Origin: Verrucomicrobiaceae bacterium
GTDB taxonomy: Bacteria > Verrucomicrobiota > Verrucomicrobiia > Verrucomicrobiales > Akkermansiaceae
Length of the DNA stretch: 64,000 bases
Assembly: GCA_027485995.1 (NCBI GenBank)
Contig: JAIXPW010000150.1
Coordinates: 1 to 64,000 of the forward strand
Reading direction: 5' to 3'
Shown here: positions 33,807-44,942 of the stretch, one piece after another
Numbering within the stretch: position 1 is the first letter of the stretch
Layout of the letters: each line of letters begins with the position of its first letter
Made by a program: the position numbers and the translations under genes
Notes under the pieces: generated by a model
What the model was told of the DNA's origin: nothing
What the model saw: the letters and a program-made list of their open reading frames with translations, nothing else
Database searches by the model: none

Positions 33807-35213
33807 TCAGAAGAAGGAGTAGTTGAACTCGAGATAGGCGAAGTCCGTATCATCTGGACGCACAACCCGGCTGATGAAGCCACCGGGAGTGAAATGAGCA
33901 TAGCCGAGAGTCGCCTCCAGTTTCTTGTTGACCTGCCAGCGGGCGCGGATGTCGAACTCCTGGCCGATGTAGCTGCCGCTCAAACCCGTCACGTCCCGGG
34001 CACTGTTTGCGCTGAAGAAGCGATCCGTGGCACTGGCAAGCTGATACCAACTGTAACCGAAATCAACCCGCAGGGATCCGGCAGGAGTCAGCTCAACACG
34101 CAGCTTGGGCGCGCGGATGTTCTCGAAGACGACGTAGTCATTGGCAGACCACGGGCGTCCGAAACCATAGAACTTCTCAAACCGATCGTCATTCCCATCA
34201 TTCGGATCCTTGTCGCCACTGGCATAGCCATAGAAGGCACTCAAGCGCGGTTTCCAAGGGAGATCGAAGCGGTATCCGATCTCGGCAGTCCCCCCCCACG
34301 CATTGACCTCGCGGGGACCATTATCGCCAAACTGGTTGATCACGGAGAGATCGAAATCAAATCCTGTCTTGCCCACGCTGCCGTAGGCCCGGAGTCCGGG
34401 AGAATGGACGATCCGCTCCGCCACACCCGTTCCCTGATCCTGGCTGAGGGCGAGATAGAACGGCTCCAGGGTCACGAAGTCAGACCATCCACGCCAATGT
34501 CCGATCAGTCCGTAAACCCAGCGACCGTCGATGGGCTCATCCCATTGATACTTCTGCCGGTCCAACGGCTGCACGGCGAGGAGATCGAGGCTCCAGTCAT
34601 TCGCCTCCTGACCAATGGCCCCTCGGAAGCCGAGAAAGGTGTTGGCCGTGTTGCGCCACTGGTTGTTTCCCAATAACCGCCGATCGAGAAACTCGAAGTT
34701 CTGGATGCCGTAGCGCAGGCTCACCGGGCGGTCGTTTCCACGAGGATCCACGGGCAGAAGGTCATCGAAGAAGAGCTCAGCCTGCAGCCGGATCAGCTCG
34801 AACTCGTTCCAATCCCGGTTGTCCCGCTCATACCGGCTGTTCAAACTGCGGGAATCCTGCAGTTCGATCGCGAAGCGGAAGGGATCAAAGCGGTCGTGGA
34901 CCCCAAGAAATGCTCGGGTGCGAAGGAGAAATGGCTCATCATCCCCTGAGGTGGCGCGGCGGATGTCATCGTCCCGGTACTCCGAGCGGAACCGGAAATC
35001 GACGCCGAGATCGAGCCAATCGAGATCCTTGAATGCCTCGATTCCGATCCCGTCGGCGCGGTGGGCATACCTGGGCAGATCCGGGTCGCGGATCATGCCG
35101 TAGCCCAGCGGCGGAGAGAAATAGGAGGTCCCAGCCTTCGCGGGCTCCGACCTGGCGGTCAGGGCTGTTAGAAAAGCGAGCGCAAGGATGAGTGGGAGAT
35201 GAGGCAACTTCAT
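33807..35213 (-). CDS. outer-membrane beta-barrel porin, alginate-export family
   Basis: A 468-residue outer-membrane protein. After the signal peptide (MKLPHLPLILALAFLTALTA) come repeated amphipathic strands such as VDFRFRSEYRDDD, FRFAIELQDSR and LDLLAVQPLDRQKYQW. The C-terminus is FAYLEFNYSFF, the terminal aromatic expected for BAM-dependent insertion. The overall pattern matches the alginate-export/AlgE-like barrel family; the transported substrate is unknown. The start at 35213 was chosen for the signal peptide. A CTAACAG heptamer inside the signal sequence is read through CTA-ACA codons. Confidence 0.82.
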   Translation of the reverse strand: MKLPHLPLILALAFLTALTARSEPAKAGTSYFSPPLGYGMIRDPDLPRYAHRADGIGIEAFKDLDWLDLGVDFRFRSEYRDDDIRRATSGDDEPFLLRTRAFLGVHDRFDPFRFAIELQDSRSLNSRYERDNRDWNEFELIRLQAELFFDDLLPVDPRGNDRPVSLRYGIQNFEFLDRRLLGNNQWRNTANTFLGFRGAIGQEANDWSLDLLAVQPLDRQKYQWDEPIDGRWVYGLIGHWRGWSDFVTLEPFYLALSQDQGTGVAERIVHSPGLRAYGSVGKTGFDFDLSVINQFGDNGPREVNAWGGTAEIGYRFDLPWKPRLSAFYGYASGDKDPNDGNDDRFEKFYGFGRPWSANDYVVFENIRAPKLRVELTPAGSLRVDFGYSWYQLASATDRFFSANSARDVTGLSGSYIGQEFDIRARWQVNKKLEATLGYAHFTPGGFISRVVRPDDTDFAYLEFNYSFF

Positions 35214-35501
35214 GACAGTCTTGGAGAGCCTTGTTTGCCGATGAGGCAATGATATCGACAAGATGAAGGTTGGAGGAGGATTCGATGGGTTGACCGCTGC
35301 GAAACCGACATTCAGTCATCCATGCGGAAGACTGGAGCGGGTCATTGGAGGACTGTCGATAGGAAGTTGGAAGCGACTTCCAAGGTTCGATAGAATGTCA
35401 GGCTTTTCCTCTTTGCCAAGATTTCTATCCACCGGGAACGAGGCCACGCCCCTTTGAGGGCTCGGAGAGACCGGACGAACCCACCCGCATTCAGACCCAC
35501 G

Positions 35502-35533
35502 AAAAAGGGCGGCTCGTTTCCAAGCCGCCCTTT
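35502..35533 (-). terminator. rho-independent terminator of katG
   Basis: AAAGGGCGGCT and AAGCCGCCCTTT pair around a short loop. Read on the minus strand the stem is followed by a run of T, about 30 bases after the katG stop. Confidence 0.8.
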
Positions 35534-35561
35534 GAAGGAAACTGCTGCAAAGACCTGCGGA

Positions 35562-38049
<2,488 letters not shown>

Positions 38050-38053
38050 AAGT

Positions 38054-38260
38054 TCAAATCGAAGAAGCGTCTCCTCCCCCACCATCACCGCCGCCATTGA
38101 GCCACCTGTCCGCTTCCCTCCACTTCTTCTCCATTTCCTCCAGCTTCCTCTCGCGCGGCGTGATCTGAAGCTCTTCGGGAAGATCGCGATAGCACCCGGG
38201 ACATTTCCCGAAACCCCGGGCAACGATCCGCTCTCCGCAGTGCTGGCAGTGGAGGTTCAT
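38054..38260 (-). CDS. small zinc-ribbon protein
   Basis: A 68-residue protein starting MNLHCQHCGERIVARGFGKC, with a CxxC pair and CPGC that form a zinc ribbon. A charged helix follows (RERKLEEMEKKWREADRWL), then a Gly/Asp-rich tail. The ATG follows directly on an attC-like core (GTTAAG), so it is the last cassette-like gene of the minus-strand string and has no promoter of its own in view. Function unknown. Confidence 0.6.
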   Translation of the reverse strand: MNLHCQHCGERIVARGFGKCPGCYRDLPEELQITPRERKLEEMEKKWREADRWLNGGGDGGGGDASSI

Positions 38261-38261
38261 C

Positions 38262-38350
38262 TTAACGCTCCGGCTCAGGCACACCGGGCCAATGATGTTC
38301 TATTGCCGATCTAGGCGCGATCCCGGCGTTGCCTGGAGCCGGTTTGTTAG
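38262..38350 (-). other. attC-like site between two small genes
   Basis: Read on the minus strand, AGCTAAC follows the stop of the upstream gene by a few bases, and GTTAAG directly precedes the ATG of the next gene. The inner arms CCGGCTCCAGGCA and TGCCTGAGCCGG pair with one extra C on one side, like the extrahelical base of an attC. The core boxes deviate slightly from consensus (AGCTAAC and GTTAAGA), so a plain hairpin is not excluded. Confidence 0.5.
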
Positions 38351-38355
38351 CTGCT

Positions 38356-38793
38356 CTATTGGTCATCGCCATTGAGAATACCCACGACCCGATTCACGTA
38401 TCCAGTCTGCTCCTGATACTCCGAAATGATCTGGGGGCAAGTCGGAACGACGATCCCCATCTCCGCGAGTGCTTCTAGAATGGGAGACACTCGATCGACT
38501 GCTTCGGAATGGGGTAGTCCTGGGGATGATGGGAGTTCGACGTGAACTCCAGAATTCCAGATGGTAATCATCGCGCCGAGATATTGGCGCGTCGGATCGT
38601 CCACCTCAAACTCGCACATATGGTTCAGCACCTGATCCCGAGGCACGCCAATATCCTCGGCCACGGCATTCAGGTCGAGTGGTATCTCAACTAGATCGGG
38701 AAAAGTTCCGAGAAGATGATCCCTGACCCGGGCGTTTCGCCCGTGAATAGGTGCCGCGTCTGCCGGCCAATGGCAGGTAATATCAAAGCTCAT
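38356..38793 (-). CDS. small orphan cytoplasmic protein
   Basis: A 145-residue acidic protein (MSFDITCHWPADAAPIHGRN at the start) of no family I recognise. It has no signal peptide or membrane helix. The pattern of alternating strands and helices (YLGAMITIWNSGVHVELPSS) suggests a small alpha/beta domain. It lies directly upstream of an attC-like site and downstream of another imperfect inverted repeat, and has no functional neighbours, as expected of a cassette gene. Confidence 0.6.
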   Translation of the reverse strand: MSFDITCHWPADAAPIHGRNARVRDHLLGTFPDLVEIPLDLNAVAEDIGVPRDQVLNHMCEFEVDDPTRQYLGAMITIWNSGVHVELPSSPGLPHSEAVDRVSPILEALAEMGIVVPTCPQIISEYQEQTGYVNRVVGILNGDDQ

Positions 38794-38816
38794 ACAGGTA
38801 ACGATGAGCGCTTGCC

Positions 38817-38899
38817 CCTCTACCAGCGAGGGCGCGCGTCGATTACGGGGTTCGGGTTGTGGTCCGGGAAGATCATCGAAACAGGGCGGCTGGTAGAGG
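38817..38899. repeat. 11-bp inverted repeat between two small genes
   Basis: CCTCTACCAGC (38817-38827) and GCTGGTAGAGG (38889-38899) are perfect complements 61 bases apart, within the spacer between the lipoyl-like gene and the orphan gene. It might be a degraded attC, but the outer core boxes do not match, so only the dyad is claimed. Confidence 0.4.
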
Positions 38900-38938
38900 T
38901 TGTCATGAAGCGGCTTGTTGTGCTTCTTGATCTTTGCG

Positions 38939-39322
38939 TCAGTGGCTCAAGCGTGCGAGGAATTCACGGATACAGTTGAGCGCAAACACGTCCCTCTTAA
39001 TCGTTCCGCGATGCGAATCGATCAAGCTAAGATCGGTATTGGACAACTCAAGCATCTGGATGGTCGCACCATCCTTTCGAATCAAGCCATCATGATTGAT
39101 GTAACCAATGGAATCTCCAAAAACCACGGGCATACCTTCATGCTTGGAATGGTGTAAATACCCATCAGTTTCGGCTTCGATGTCTAAAGTAGCCTTCTTG
39201 GTCTCCAGCGTCGCAATCAATTCACCTCGGGCTACAAGGCACGCATCAGCCTTGTGCCATCGGGAAAGCACACAGGACTTGGTGCTGTCACCAAGTGATG
39301 GAGCGATAATCTGGGACTTCAT
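38939..39322 (-). CDS. lipoyl/biotinyl-like domain protein
   Basis: A 127-residue protein whose middle resembles a lipoyl/biotinyl carrier hairpin: GELIATLETKKATLDIEAET then DGYLHHSKHEGMPVVFGDSI, with the modifiable Lys position in TKKA. Unlike pyruvate dehydrogenase carriers it stands alone and is followed by about 50 residues of unknown role. Its ATG overlaps the stop of a short upstream frame (39319-39440), indicating former coupling to another gene. No dehydrogenase, carboxylase or ligase is near. It could act in a small acyl-transfer or sugar-modification pathway, but that is only inference. Confidence 0.6.
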   Translation of the reverse strand: MKSQIIAPSLGDSTKSCVLSRWHKADACLVARGELIATLETKKATLDIEAETDGYLHHSKHEGMPVVFGDSIGYINHDGLIRKDGATIQMLELSNTDLSLIDSHRGTIKRDVFALNCIREFLARLSH

Positions 39323-39440
39323 TTCTGCACATCAGTCTCTATTCGTAGGATCTGACCGCACGATATCGGCTGAATCCCACTTGGGTCCAAGATGTCTAAG
39401 ATCCTTGATTTAACAACGATTTTCTTGGGGCAAGGTGGAG
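39319..39440 (-). pseudogene. 3' remnant of a gene formerly coupled to the lipoyl-like gene
   Basis: An open frame of about 40 codons (ILDILDPSGIQPISCGQILR near its middle) ends in a TGA that overlaps the ATG of the lipoyl-like gene. It has no usable start codon and is closed upstream by a stop at 39441-39443. It seems to be the tail of a lost operon partner. Confidence 0.3.
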
Positions 39441-39501
39441 CTATCGGGTCATCCGGTGTTCGGCCTTCAAGCGGAACCTGCCGGGACTGATATCAGGCAA
39501 G

Positions 39502-39600
39502 ATTTTCGAATTTCGAATTTCGAATTTCGAATTTCGAATTTCGTCATTCGTCATTCGTCATTCGTCATTCGTCATTCGTCATTCGTCATTCGTCATTCGT
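39502..39600. repeat. long homogeneous heptad array (14 units)
   Basis: About six AATTTCG-type units followed in phase by eight identical TCATTCG units, 98 bases with a strict 7-base period. It ends 8 bases before the lpxI stop codon. This is the longest and most uniform array in the window, so it probably expanded recently. Confidence 0.92.
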
Positions 39601-39607
39601 CCTCCCC

Positions 39608-40426
39608 TCACTCCAGCGCGTGAACACTCACGCCGTGTTCGCGGCAGAGCCGTTCGACTTCCGGTTTATCGAGCAGTAGAGTGCGGTGCGCTTCGATGGC
39701 GATGGCCCTGACTCCGGCGGCGGCGCAGGTCTCGATGGTGAGGGGGCCGACGACCGGGACATCGAAGCGGAAGTCCTGGTTCGGCTTGGAAACCTTGGCG
39801 AGCAGGATGTCCTTTCCGCGACCGAGTTCGCCACCACGCTTGATGCAGGCGTTGGTGCCCTCGAAAGCTTCGACGGCGAGCACGGTGCCGTGGCGAACGA
39901 CGACACTCTGGCCGATGTCAAGCCGGCTGCTTTCCTTGGCGATGCGGAACCCAAAGGCGGCGTCGTCCAACTGGCGCTTCTTCATTTCAGGCCCACAGAC
40001 GTGGCCAGGTCCGGGCAGGAGATCCTCAAGGAAAGTGGTGGCGGGCAGCAGGGTGATGCCGTCCTTGGCGAGCTCATCGCCGATGGCACCAAACAGCGTC
40101 TCGGCATTCCGCTCCTTCACTCGGGCGAGGAGCATCAGGGTGCGGAGGTCGGGGCGGAGGTCGAAGAGGTTCTTCGGCGCGATCTGGCCGACCATGACCG
40201 ATTCGGTGGCACCCTGGCTTTTGAAAAACTTGATCAGCTTGCCGAGCTGGCCGACCCGCATCCATTCCCAGCCATCGACGGATTCCTTGAGATCGGGATT
40301 CGTTTCATTCTCGAACGCCGCTACCACGAGCTTCACACCCGGAGATTTCCGGCGGGCGGCCTCGACGAAGGTGCGGGGATACACGCCGTTTCCTGCGATG
40401 ATTCCGATGGTGCGTGGGGACGTCAT
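39608..40426 (-). CDS. lpxI: UDP-2,3-diacylglucosamine pyrophosphatase LpxI
   Basis: Hydrolyses UDP-2,3-diacylglucosamine to lipid X in lipid A synthesis, in organisms that lack LpxH. The 272-residue protein has the LpxI features GIIAGNGVYPRTF at the N-terminus, GQLGKLIKFFKSQGATESVM, GPEMKKRQLDDAAFGF, and the C-terminal VVGPLTIETCAAAGVRAIAI. It implies a lipopolysaccharide outer membrane. Other lpx genes are not in the window. The gene and the adjacent tRNA-Leu are bracketed by inverted CATTCGT/GAATGAC heptad arrays. Confidence 0.92.
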   Translation of the reverse strand: MTSPRTIGIIAGNGVYPRTFVEAARRKSPGVKLVVAAFENETNPDLKESVDGWEWMRVGQLGKLIKFFKSQGATESVMVGQIAPKNLFDLRPDLRTLMLLARVKERNAETLFGAIGDELAKDGITLLPATTFLEDLLPGPGHVCGPEMKKRQLDDAAFGFRIAKESSRLDIGQSVVVRHGTVLAVEAFEGTNACIKRGGELGRGKDILLAKVSKPNQDFRFDVPVVGPLTIETCAAAGVRAIAIEAHRTLLLDKPEVERLCREHGVSVHALE

Positions 40427-40490
40427 GCTTCAGGGGAACGGACCGGATGCCGATCGTGCGGGCCTGTTAGGGCCACAAAATTCGCAAAAG

Positions 40491-40570
40491 TAGCGGCTGT
40501 GGGACTCGAACCCACACTCGTTAGAACTCGATTTTGAGTCGAGCGCGTCTACCAATTCCGCCAAGCCGCC
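40491..40570 (-). tRNA. tRNA-Leu (anticodon CAA)
   Basis: On the minus strand GGCGGCT starts the acceptor stem and AGCCGCT closes it (one G-T pair). The D-arm contains AATTGGTAGACGC, the anticodon loop CTCAAAA gives anticodon CAA, the variable arm is short (11 bases), and the T-arm is GTGGG-TTCGAGT-CCCAC. CCA is not encoded. It decodes TTG leucine codons. It lies 64 bases upstream of lpxI. Confidence 0.93.
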
Positions 40571-40626
40571 GTTGCGGGGCGCATGTTGGGAAGCTGCGGC
40601 GCGGAGGGCAAGCGGAAGATTTAGTT

Positions 40627-40654
40627 GAATGACGAATGGGGAATGACGAATGAC
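40627..40654. repeat. heptad array upstream of tRNA-Leu
   Basis: Four units GAATGAC, GAATGGG, GAATGAC, GAATGAC. It is the inverse of the CATTCGT units at 39544-39599. It lies just beyond the stop of the haem-binding protein gene. Confidence 0.8.
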
Positions 40655-40687
40655 GATGCAGAGCGGGTTTGTTGAGCGTCAGCGTCT

Positions 40688-43600
40688 TCACTTCTTCAAC
40701 GTCCCGGGATCCAGCACGGGCGGATCGGCGGCGGGTTTCGTGGCCGGGGCCTTTCTGTCGAGGGTGGACAGCCAGGCGACGAGATCACGGAGTTCGCCGG
40801 GTTTCAGCAGCGCGTGCATCGGTGGCATGGCGGAAACGGCGGGGGTCAGTGAGGCGATGTCCTTGCGCTTCACCCGCCAGGCTTTCCCTTCGGACTCGAG
40901 ATCGATGTGGGCGGGCTTTTCGGCCAGAAGCCGACCGGAGAGGCTCGCGCCGTTGGAGAAGGAGACGCTGACGATGCCATATCCTGGCACGACCTTGGCG
41001 GAAGGAAGAACGAGGGATTCCAGCAGGTAGCGGCGATCGCCCCGGGTGGCCACGCCGTAGAGGTTCGGGCCGGCCTCACTGCCGGAATCGCCGGTGATCT
41101 CCGCCCGATGGCAACGCATGCACTGGGCCGCAGGATGGGATTCGAAAAGGGCTGCCCCCCGATCCGCATCGCCGCCTTCGAGGGAGGAAAGATGGGGAGC
41201 GAGGGGGTCGGTCGAGCCCTTCACGGAAGCTTCGAAAGCCGCGAGCGCCTGCTTGACCTCAGGCTCGGTGCCCGTGCGGGCCGTGGAAAGGAGTTCGAGG
41301 GCGGAGGGCGAGATGCCCTGGGATTTCTTCAGGTCTGCGAGAGCGGCCACGATCCCTTTCACGACCCTTGGATCCTCGATCCCAGCCAGGCGGGTCCAGG
41401 CCTCCTGGGCACGGGAGGCCTTTCCGGAGCGGCTGGTCGTCAGGAGGGGATCGATGGCCTGCTGCGGGAAGAGATCGGCCAGGAGGCGCAGGGATTGGAG
41501 TGCGAGCGAGTCATCAGGCTGCGAGGAAAGTTTCACCAGCAGCGGCCCAAGATCCGCAGGCTTGAGGGCGGCGTAGAGCGCAAGGGCCTTCGCGCGGGCA
41601 GCACCGGGCAGCGATTCCTTTTCCAACAGGGAACGGATCGAGGCGTTATCGAGTCCATCGACCGAGAGTTCGAAGCGGGAAACCAGATCGAGCACGGCAG
41701 CGAGTGTATCGTCCCGCTTCAGCAACTCGGGAATGGCCTCGACCAGCGAGGCGCGGATCAGGGAAAGGTCGCGCTTTGGCAAGGGCGAGAAGCGTCCGGT
41801 GGACTGGTCAACCGGCGGCGGCTCCTGCCAGATCGAGAGTAGCCGGATCACTTCGGCCCGGGTCTCCAGCGGAAAGTCCGGAGTGGCCGCCACTTTCAGG
41901 AGGCGGGCCACGTTTTCCTGATCTCCGAGGCGGAAGGCGCTGTGAATGAAGCGCCGCTGCATGAACGGCGACTGCTTGGCGGCATTCGGTTCGTCGAGCT
42001 GCGCGGCCACGACCGACCGGACCTCCTCGATGCCCTCATCATGGATGGCCCGCAGCGCCTCATTGGAAACCCGTGGGTCCGCATCGCCGACGAATCGCGC
42101 CAACTCCGGGCTCTTCATCCGACGCAGGGCCACCACCGCCGCGAGCCGGACGTGTGGACTCTGATGGGTGGAAAGCGCGGAGACCTGTCGGGGATCGCGG
42201 GCCAGAAGTTCGAGGGCATAGGCCCCGGCATGACGGAGATAGGGATCCTTGTCGGCATTCGCCTCGATCATGTCCCAGATCTGCGGCACCAGCCCGTAGG
42301 CCTTCAGCTTGCCGATGGTGATCGCCGCAAACATCCGCACCCGTGGCGAGGGATCGATCAGCAACTCCCCGAGATTCAAGGTGTCCCCGTTCGCCCGCGA
42401 CTCCCCCAGGACCTTCACCGCCTGGGCCCGCACTTCCGGGTCCTGGTGCTTCAGCAGTGCGATGAGTTGTTTGGTCGCCTCAGCGGACTTCTTTTGATCG
42501 GGCAGCTCGACAAACTCATCCCGCTTGGTCGGGAGAATGGCGGAGCCGCGTCGCGAAAGGATGCCCAGCCCCCAGACTCCATGCAGCCGCTCAATCGGAC
42601 CGGCCGAGGCCACGGCCTTTTTGAAAAACTCCAAACTCGCCGGCTTGCGGGTGAGGGCCAGTTGCGCGCGCAAACGCACCCGTTGATCGGCGTGGCCAAG
42701 CAGTTTCGCCAGCTCCTCCGGCGTGCGCTGCTCGAAGCCTTCCTTGATCAGTGACGCCGCATCAGAACCTTTCGCGGAGACTTTTGAAGGGGAAATCTTC
42801 AACACCCTTCCCCCCTCGTGCGAGGTCCATCCGCCGAGGAAATCCGTCACGTAAAGATCGCCATTCCAGGCATACTCGACATCGGTCGCCGCGATCCCCC
42901 ACAGCGCCTGACGCGCATCGGCCAGCTTCATCCCGGCTCCGGAAGGCTCCACCTTGAACGACCAGATCCCCGAGGCGGCGGCGGAGCCCTTGTAGTCGCA
43001 GATCAGGAACCGTCCGGCCTCGCGATCGAGAAATCCCGTGCCCGGATGATAAGTCAGGCCGGAAGGGCCGGAGGTCAGGTTCGCCAACGGCGGCAAGATA
43101 TAGGAAGGCTGGGAATCGTTCTCTGGCTCCCACATCTTCTCCGCCATCCAGCGGTTCGGCGGATGCTCCTCCAGCCCGATCTCGCGATGGAACGAATGCA
43201 GCGCCTGATGGCCCATTTCCCATCCGGAATCGCCGCCCTCGACGACATAGACCACACGGGCCTTGTCGCCCTGGTCGGAGTTGTTATCAACGGTGAAGGC
43301 ATTGCCGCGATCATCGAAGGCGATCTCCTTCGGATTGCGCAGGCCGCTGTGGACGACCTCGAAATTTGTTCCATCCGGCTCGAAGCGGAACACCGCGCCG
43401 CGATCCGGCGACACGAACTTTCGTCCCTCACGCGTGGTCACATTGAAGCCGCGGTCGCCGATCGTCCCATAGATCCGGCCGTCGGGCCCGAGCGCGAAGC
43501 CGTTCATGTCGTGCCCGGAAAACGAAACCCGCACGCCAAAGCCATCCTGGATCACGCCGCGTTCGTCCGCTTTGCCATCGCTGTCGTTGTCGCGCAGTGC

Positions 43601-44128
43601 CCAGAGCTTCGGGATGCTGGCGAGAAACACCGTGCCGTTCATCGCGAAAACGCCCGCCGCCGTGCCATCGAGCACGTCATTGAAACCCTCGGCATAGACT
43701 CCCGATTTCGTGAAGACCCCCTTGTCGTCCGGCTCGCTCAATTTCCTCACGAGTTCGGATTTCGCAGTCAGTGACTCGACCGGGACCTTCGCCTTCCATT
43801 TTTCATGCAGCGCCCGGCGGTCGGCCGTGGTCTGCGAGGCCAGGTCATCAAGAAGCCAGTAAAGGTGGTCGCGATTGTCCTCAATCCCGAAGCGGAAGCG
43901 ATGGGTCTCGGCGAGGTAAAGCGCACCCGTTTCATCGAAGGTCAGTGCCGTCGGCGAATAGACCGACTGCCCCTTGTCATCGGCCACCACCTGCACCGAC
44001 ACGCCCTCGGGCACGGTCAGCGAAGGTTCGCCCGGCACCGCCACAAGGCCGGAATCATCCGCTGCGGAAACAAGGCAAGGCAGGCTCAAAGCCAGCAAGG
44101 TTGATCGGGTTTTCAAGAAGGAAGCCAT
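40688..44128 (-). CDS. PVC-type haem-binding CxxCH protein with HEAT repeats
   Basis: An exported 1146-residue protein of the large family found in Planctomycetes and Verrucomicrobia. The signal peptide is MASFLKTRSTLLALSLPCLV. The first ~430 residues form a beta-propeller (membrane-bound dehydrogenase-like; LTFDETGALYLAETHRFRFG, GDRGFNVTTREG). The middle holds HEAT-like repeats (DPEVRAQAVKVLGESR, SPHVRLAAVVALRRM). The C-terminal cytochrome c-like domain has CMRCHRAE and a distal Met. It is probably a periplasmic oxidoreductase for sugars or alcohols, with substrate unknown. The start at 44128 was chosen for the signal peptide. Confidence 0.9.
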   Translation of the reverse strand: MASFLKTRSTLLALSLPCLVSAADDSGLVAVPGEPSLTVPEGVSVQVVADDKGQSVYSPTALTFDETGALYLAETHRFRFGIEDNRDHLYWLLDDLASQTTADRRALHEKWKAKVPVESLTAKSELVRKLSEPDDKGVFTKSGVYAEGFNDVLDGTAAGVFAMNGTVFLASIPKLWALRDNDSDGKADERGVIQDGFGVRVSFSGHDMNGFALGPDGRIYGTIGDRGFNVTTREGRKFVSPDRGAVFRFEPDGTNFEVVHSGLRNPKEIAFDDRGNAFTVDNNSDQGDKARVVYVVEGGDSGWEMGHQALHSFHREIGLEEHPPNRWMAEKMWEPENDSQPSYILPPLANLTSGPSGLTYHPGTGFLDREAGRFLICDYKGSAAASGIWSFKVEPSGAGMKLADARQALWGIAATDVEYAWNGDLYVTDFLGGWTSHEGGRVLKISPSKVSAKGSDAASLIKEGFEQRTPEELAKLLGHADQRVRLRAQLALTRKPASLEFFKKAVASAGPIERLHGVWGLGILSRRGSAILPTKRDEFVELPDQKKSAEATKQLIALLKHQDPEVRAQAVKVLGESRANGDTLNLGELLIDPSPRVRMFAAITIGKLKAYGLVPQIWDMIEANADKDPYLRHAGAYALELLARDPRQVSALSTHQSPHVRLAAVVALRRMKSPELARFVGDADPRVSNEALRAIHDEGIEEVRSVVAAQLDEPNAAKQSPFMQRRFIHSAFRLGDQENVARLLKVAATPDFPLETRAEVIRLLSIWQEPPPVDQSTGRFSPLPKRDLSLIRASLVEAIPELLKRDDTLAAVLDLVSRFELSVDGLDNASIRSLLEKESLPGAARAKALALYAALKPADLGPLLVKLSSQPDDSLALQSLRLLADLFPQQAIDPLLTTSRSGKASRAQEAWTRLAGIEDPRVVKGIVAALADLKKSQGISPSALELLSTARTGTEPEVKQALAAFEASVKGSTDPLAPHLSSLEGGDADRGAALFESHPAAQCMRCHRAEITGDSGSEAGPNLYGVATRGDRRYLLESLVLPSAKVVPGYGIVSVSFSNGASLSGRLLAEKPAHIDLESEGKAWRVKRKDIASLTPAVSAMPPMHALLKPGELRDLVAWLSTLDRKAPATKPAADPPVLDPGTLKK

Positions 44129-44330
44129 GTCTGGAATGGAGAAGATCAGCCCTTGAACAGAGCCTGCCGAAAGGCTAAGCGCGACATCCGGAACCCGCCA
44201 ATCCGAATCCGGGGCAGCCAGGAAAAACGCGGAGGCGACCACTGATTCGCCATTCGGCTCTCCCCCCTTCCTTTTGGGTTGCCGACCTCCGGTTCTCTGT
44301 TAGCTTCCGGGCGATTGTTGGGAAAGGAGT

Positions 44331-44942
44331 ATGGATAACGTCCTCGATCAACCTGTTCTCGTCCTCAACCGCTATTGGCAGCCGGTTCAAACGTGCAGCG
44401 TCAGGCGGGCCCTGCATCTGCTCTGTGTCGGCCACGCCCGGGTGGTGCAGACCGATGGTGAGAACAAGTTCCAGACCCATGACTTCGGATCATGGATGGA
44501 CTACTCCAAGGCCTCGGACGAGGGCGAGTTCATCCACACCGTCCGCCTGGCAGTGCGCGTGCCGAACATCCTGGTGCTCGGGCTTTACGACAAGATTCCG
44601 CGTCTGGAGGTGAAGTTCACCCGCCGTAATGTGTTCCTGCGCGACCAGTTCACCTGCCAGTACTGCGCGAAGTCACTACCGGAGCCGCAGCTCAATCTCG
44701 ACCACGTCATCCCCCGCCAGAAAGGCGGCCGCACCACCTGGGAGAACATCGTCACCTCCTGCGTCCGCTGCAACACCCGCAAGGCCAACAAGCTGCCCCA
44801 GGAGGCCGACATGCATCCGCTGCACAAGCCGGTGGCCCCACGTTGGAAGCCGCTCTTCGGCATTCGTGAAAACGGCCTGCCTGCCGCAAGCTGGGCACGC
44901 TTCATCGATCCGGACTCCGGTGCGATCCGGCTTTCCGCCTGA
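44331..44942 (+). CDS. HNH endonuclease family protein
   Basis: A 203-residue HNH protein common in many bacterial phyla. A ~95-residue N-terminal region (LVLNRYWQPVQTCSVRRALH) precedes the nuclease fold: CQYC and CVRC zinc Cys pairs around LDHVIPRQKGG and the WENIVTSC helix. Such chromosomal HNH proteins have no well-established role; they are thought to act in DNA repair or defence. A good Shine-Dalgarno AAAGGAG precedes the ATG at 44331. It is transcribed alone, divergently from the haem-binding protein. Confidence 0.9.
   Translation: MDNVLDQPVLVLNRYWQPVQTCSVRRALHLLCVGHARVVQTDGENKFQTHDFGSWMDYSKASDEGEFIHTVRLAVRVPNILVLGLYDKIPRLEVKFTRRNVFLRDQFTCQYCAKSLPEPQLNLDHVIPRQKGGRTTWENIVTSCVRCNTRKANKLPQEADMHPLHKPVAPRWKPLFGIRENGLPAASWARFIDPDSGAIRLSA

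Noticed and set aside
38817-38899. Third attC site
   Set aside because: The 11-bp dyad is perfect, but the outer boxes do not fit RYYYAAC/GTTRRRY symmetrically; kept only as an inverted repeat.
39502-39600. Regularly spaced repeats that might be a CRISPR array
   Set aside because: The units are contiguous heptads without spacers of distinct sequence and no cas genes are near; it is a simple tandem array.
39435-39623. Small open frame translating to repeated FRISNF and VIRHSSF peptides
   Set aside because: It is only the translation of the heptad array; period 7 read in threes gives a 7-residue repeat without gene signals.
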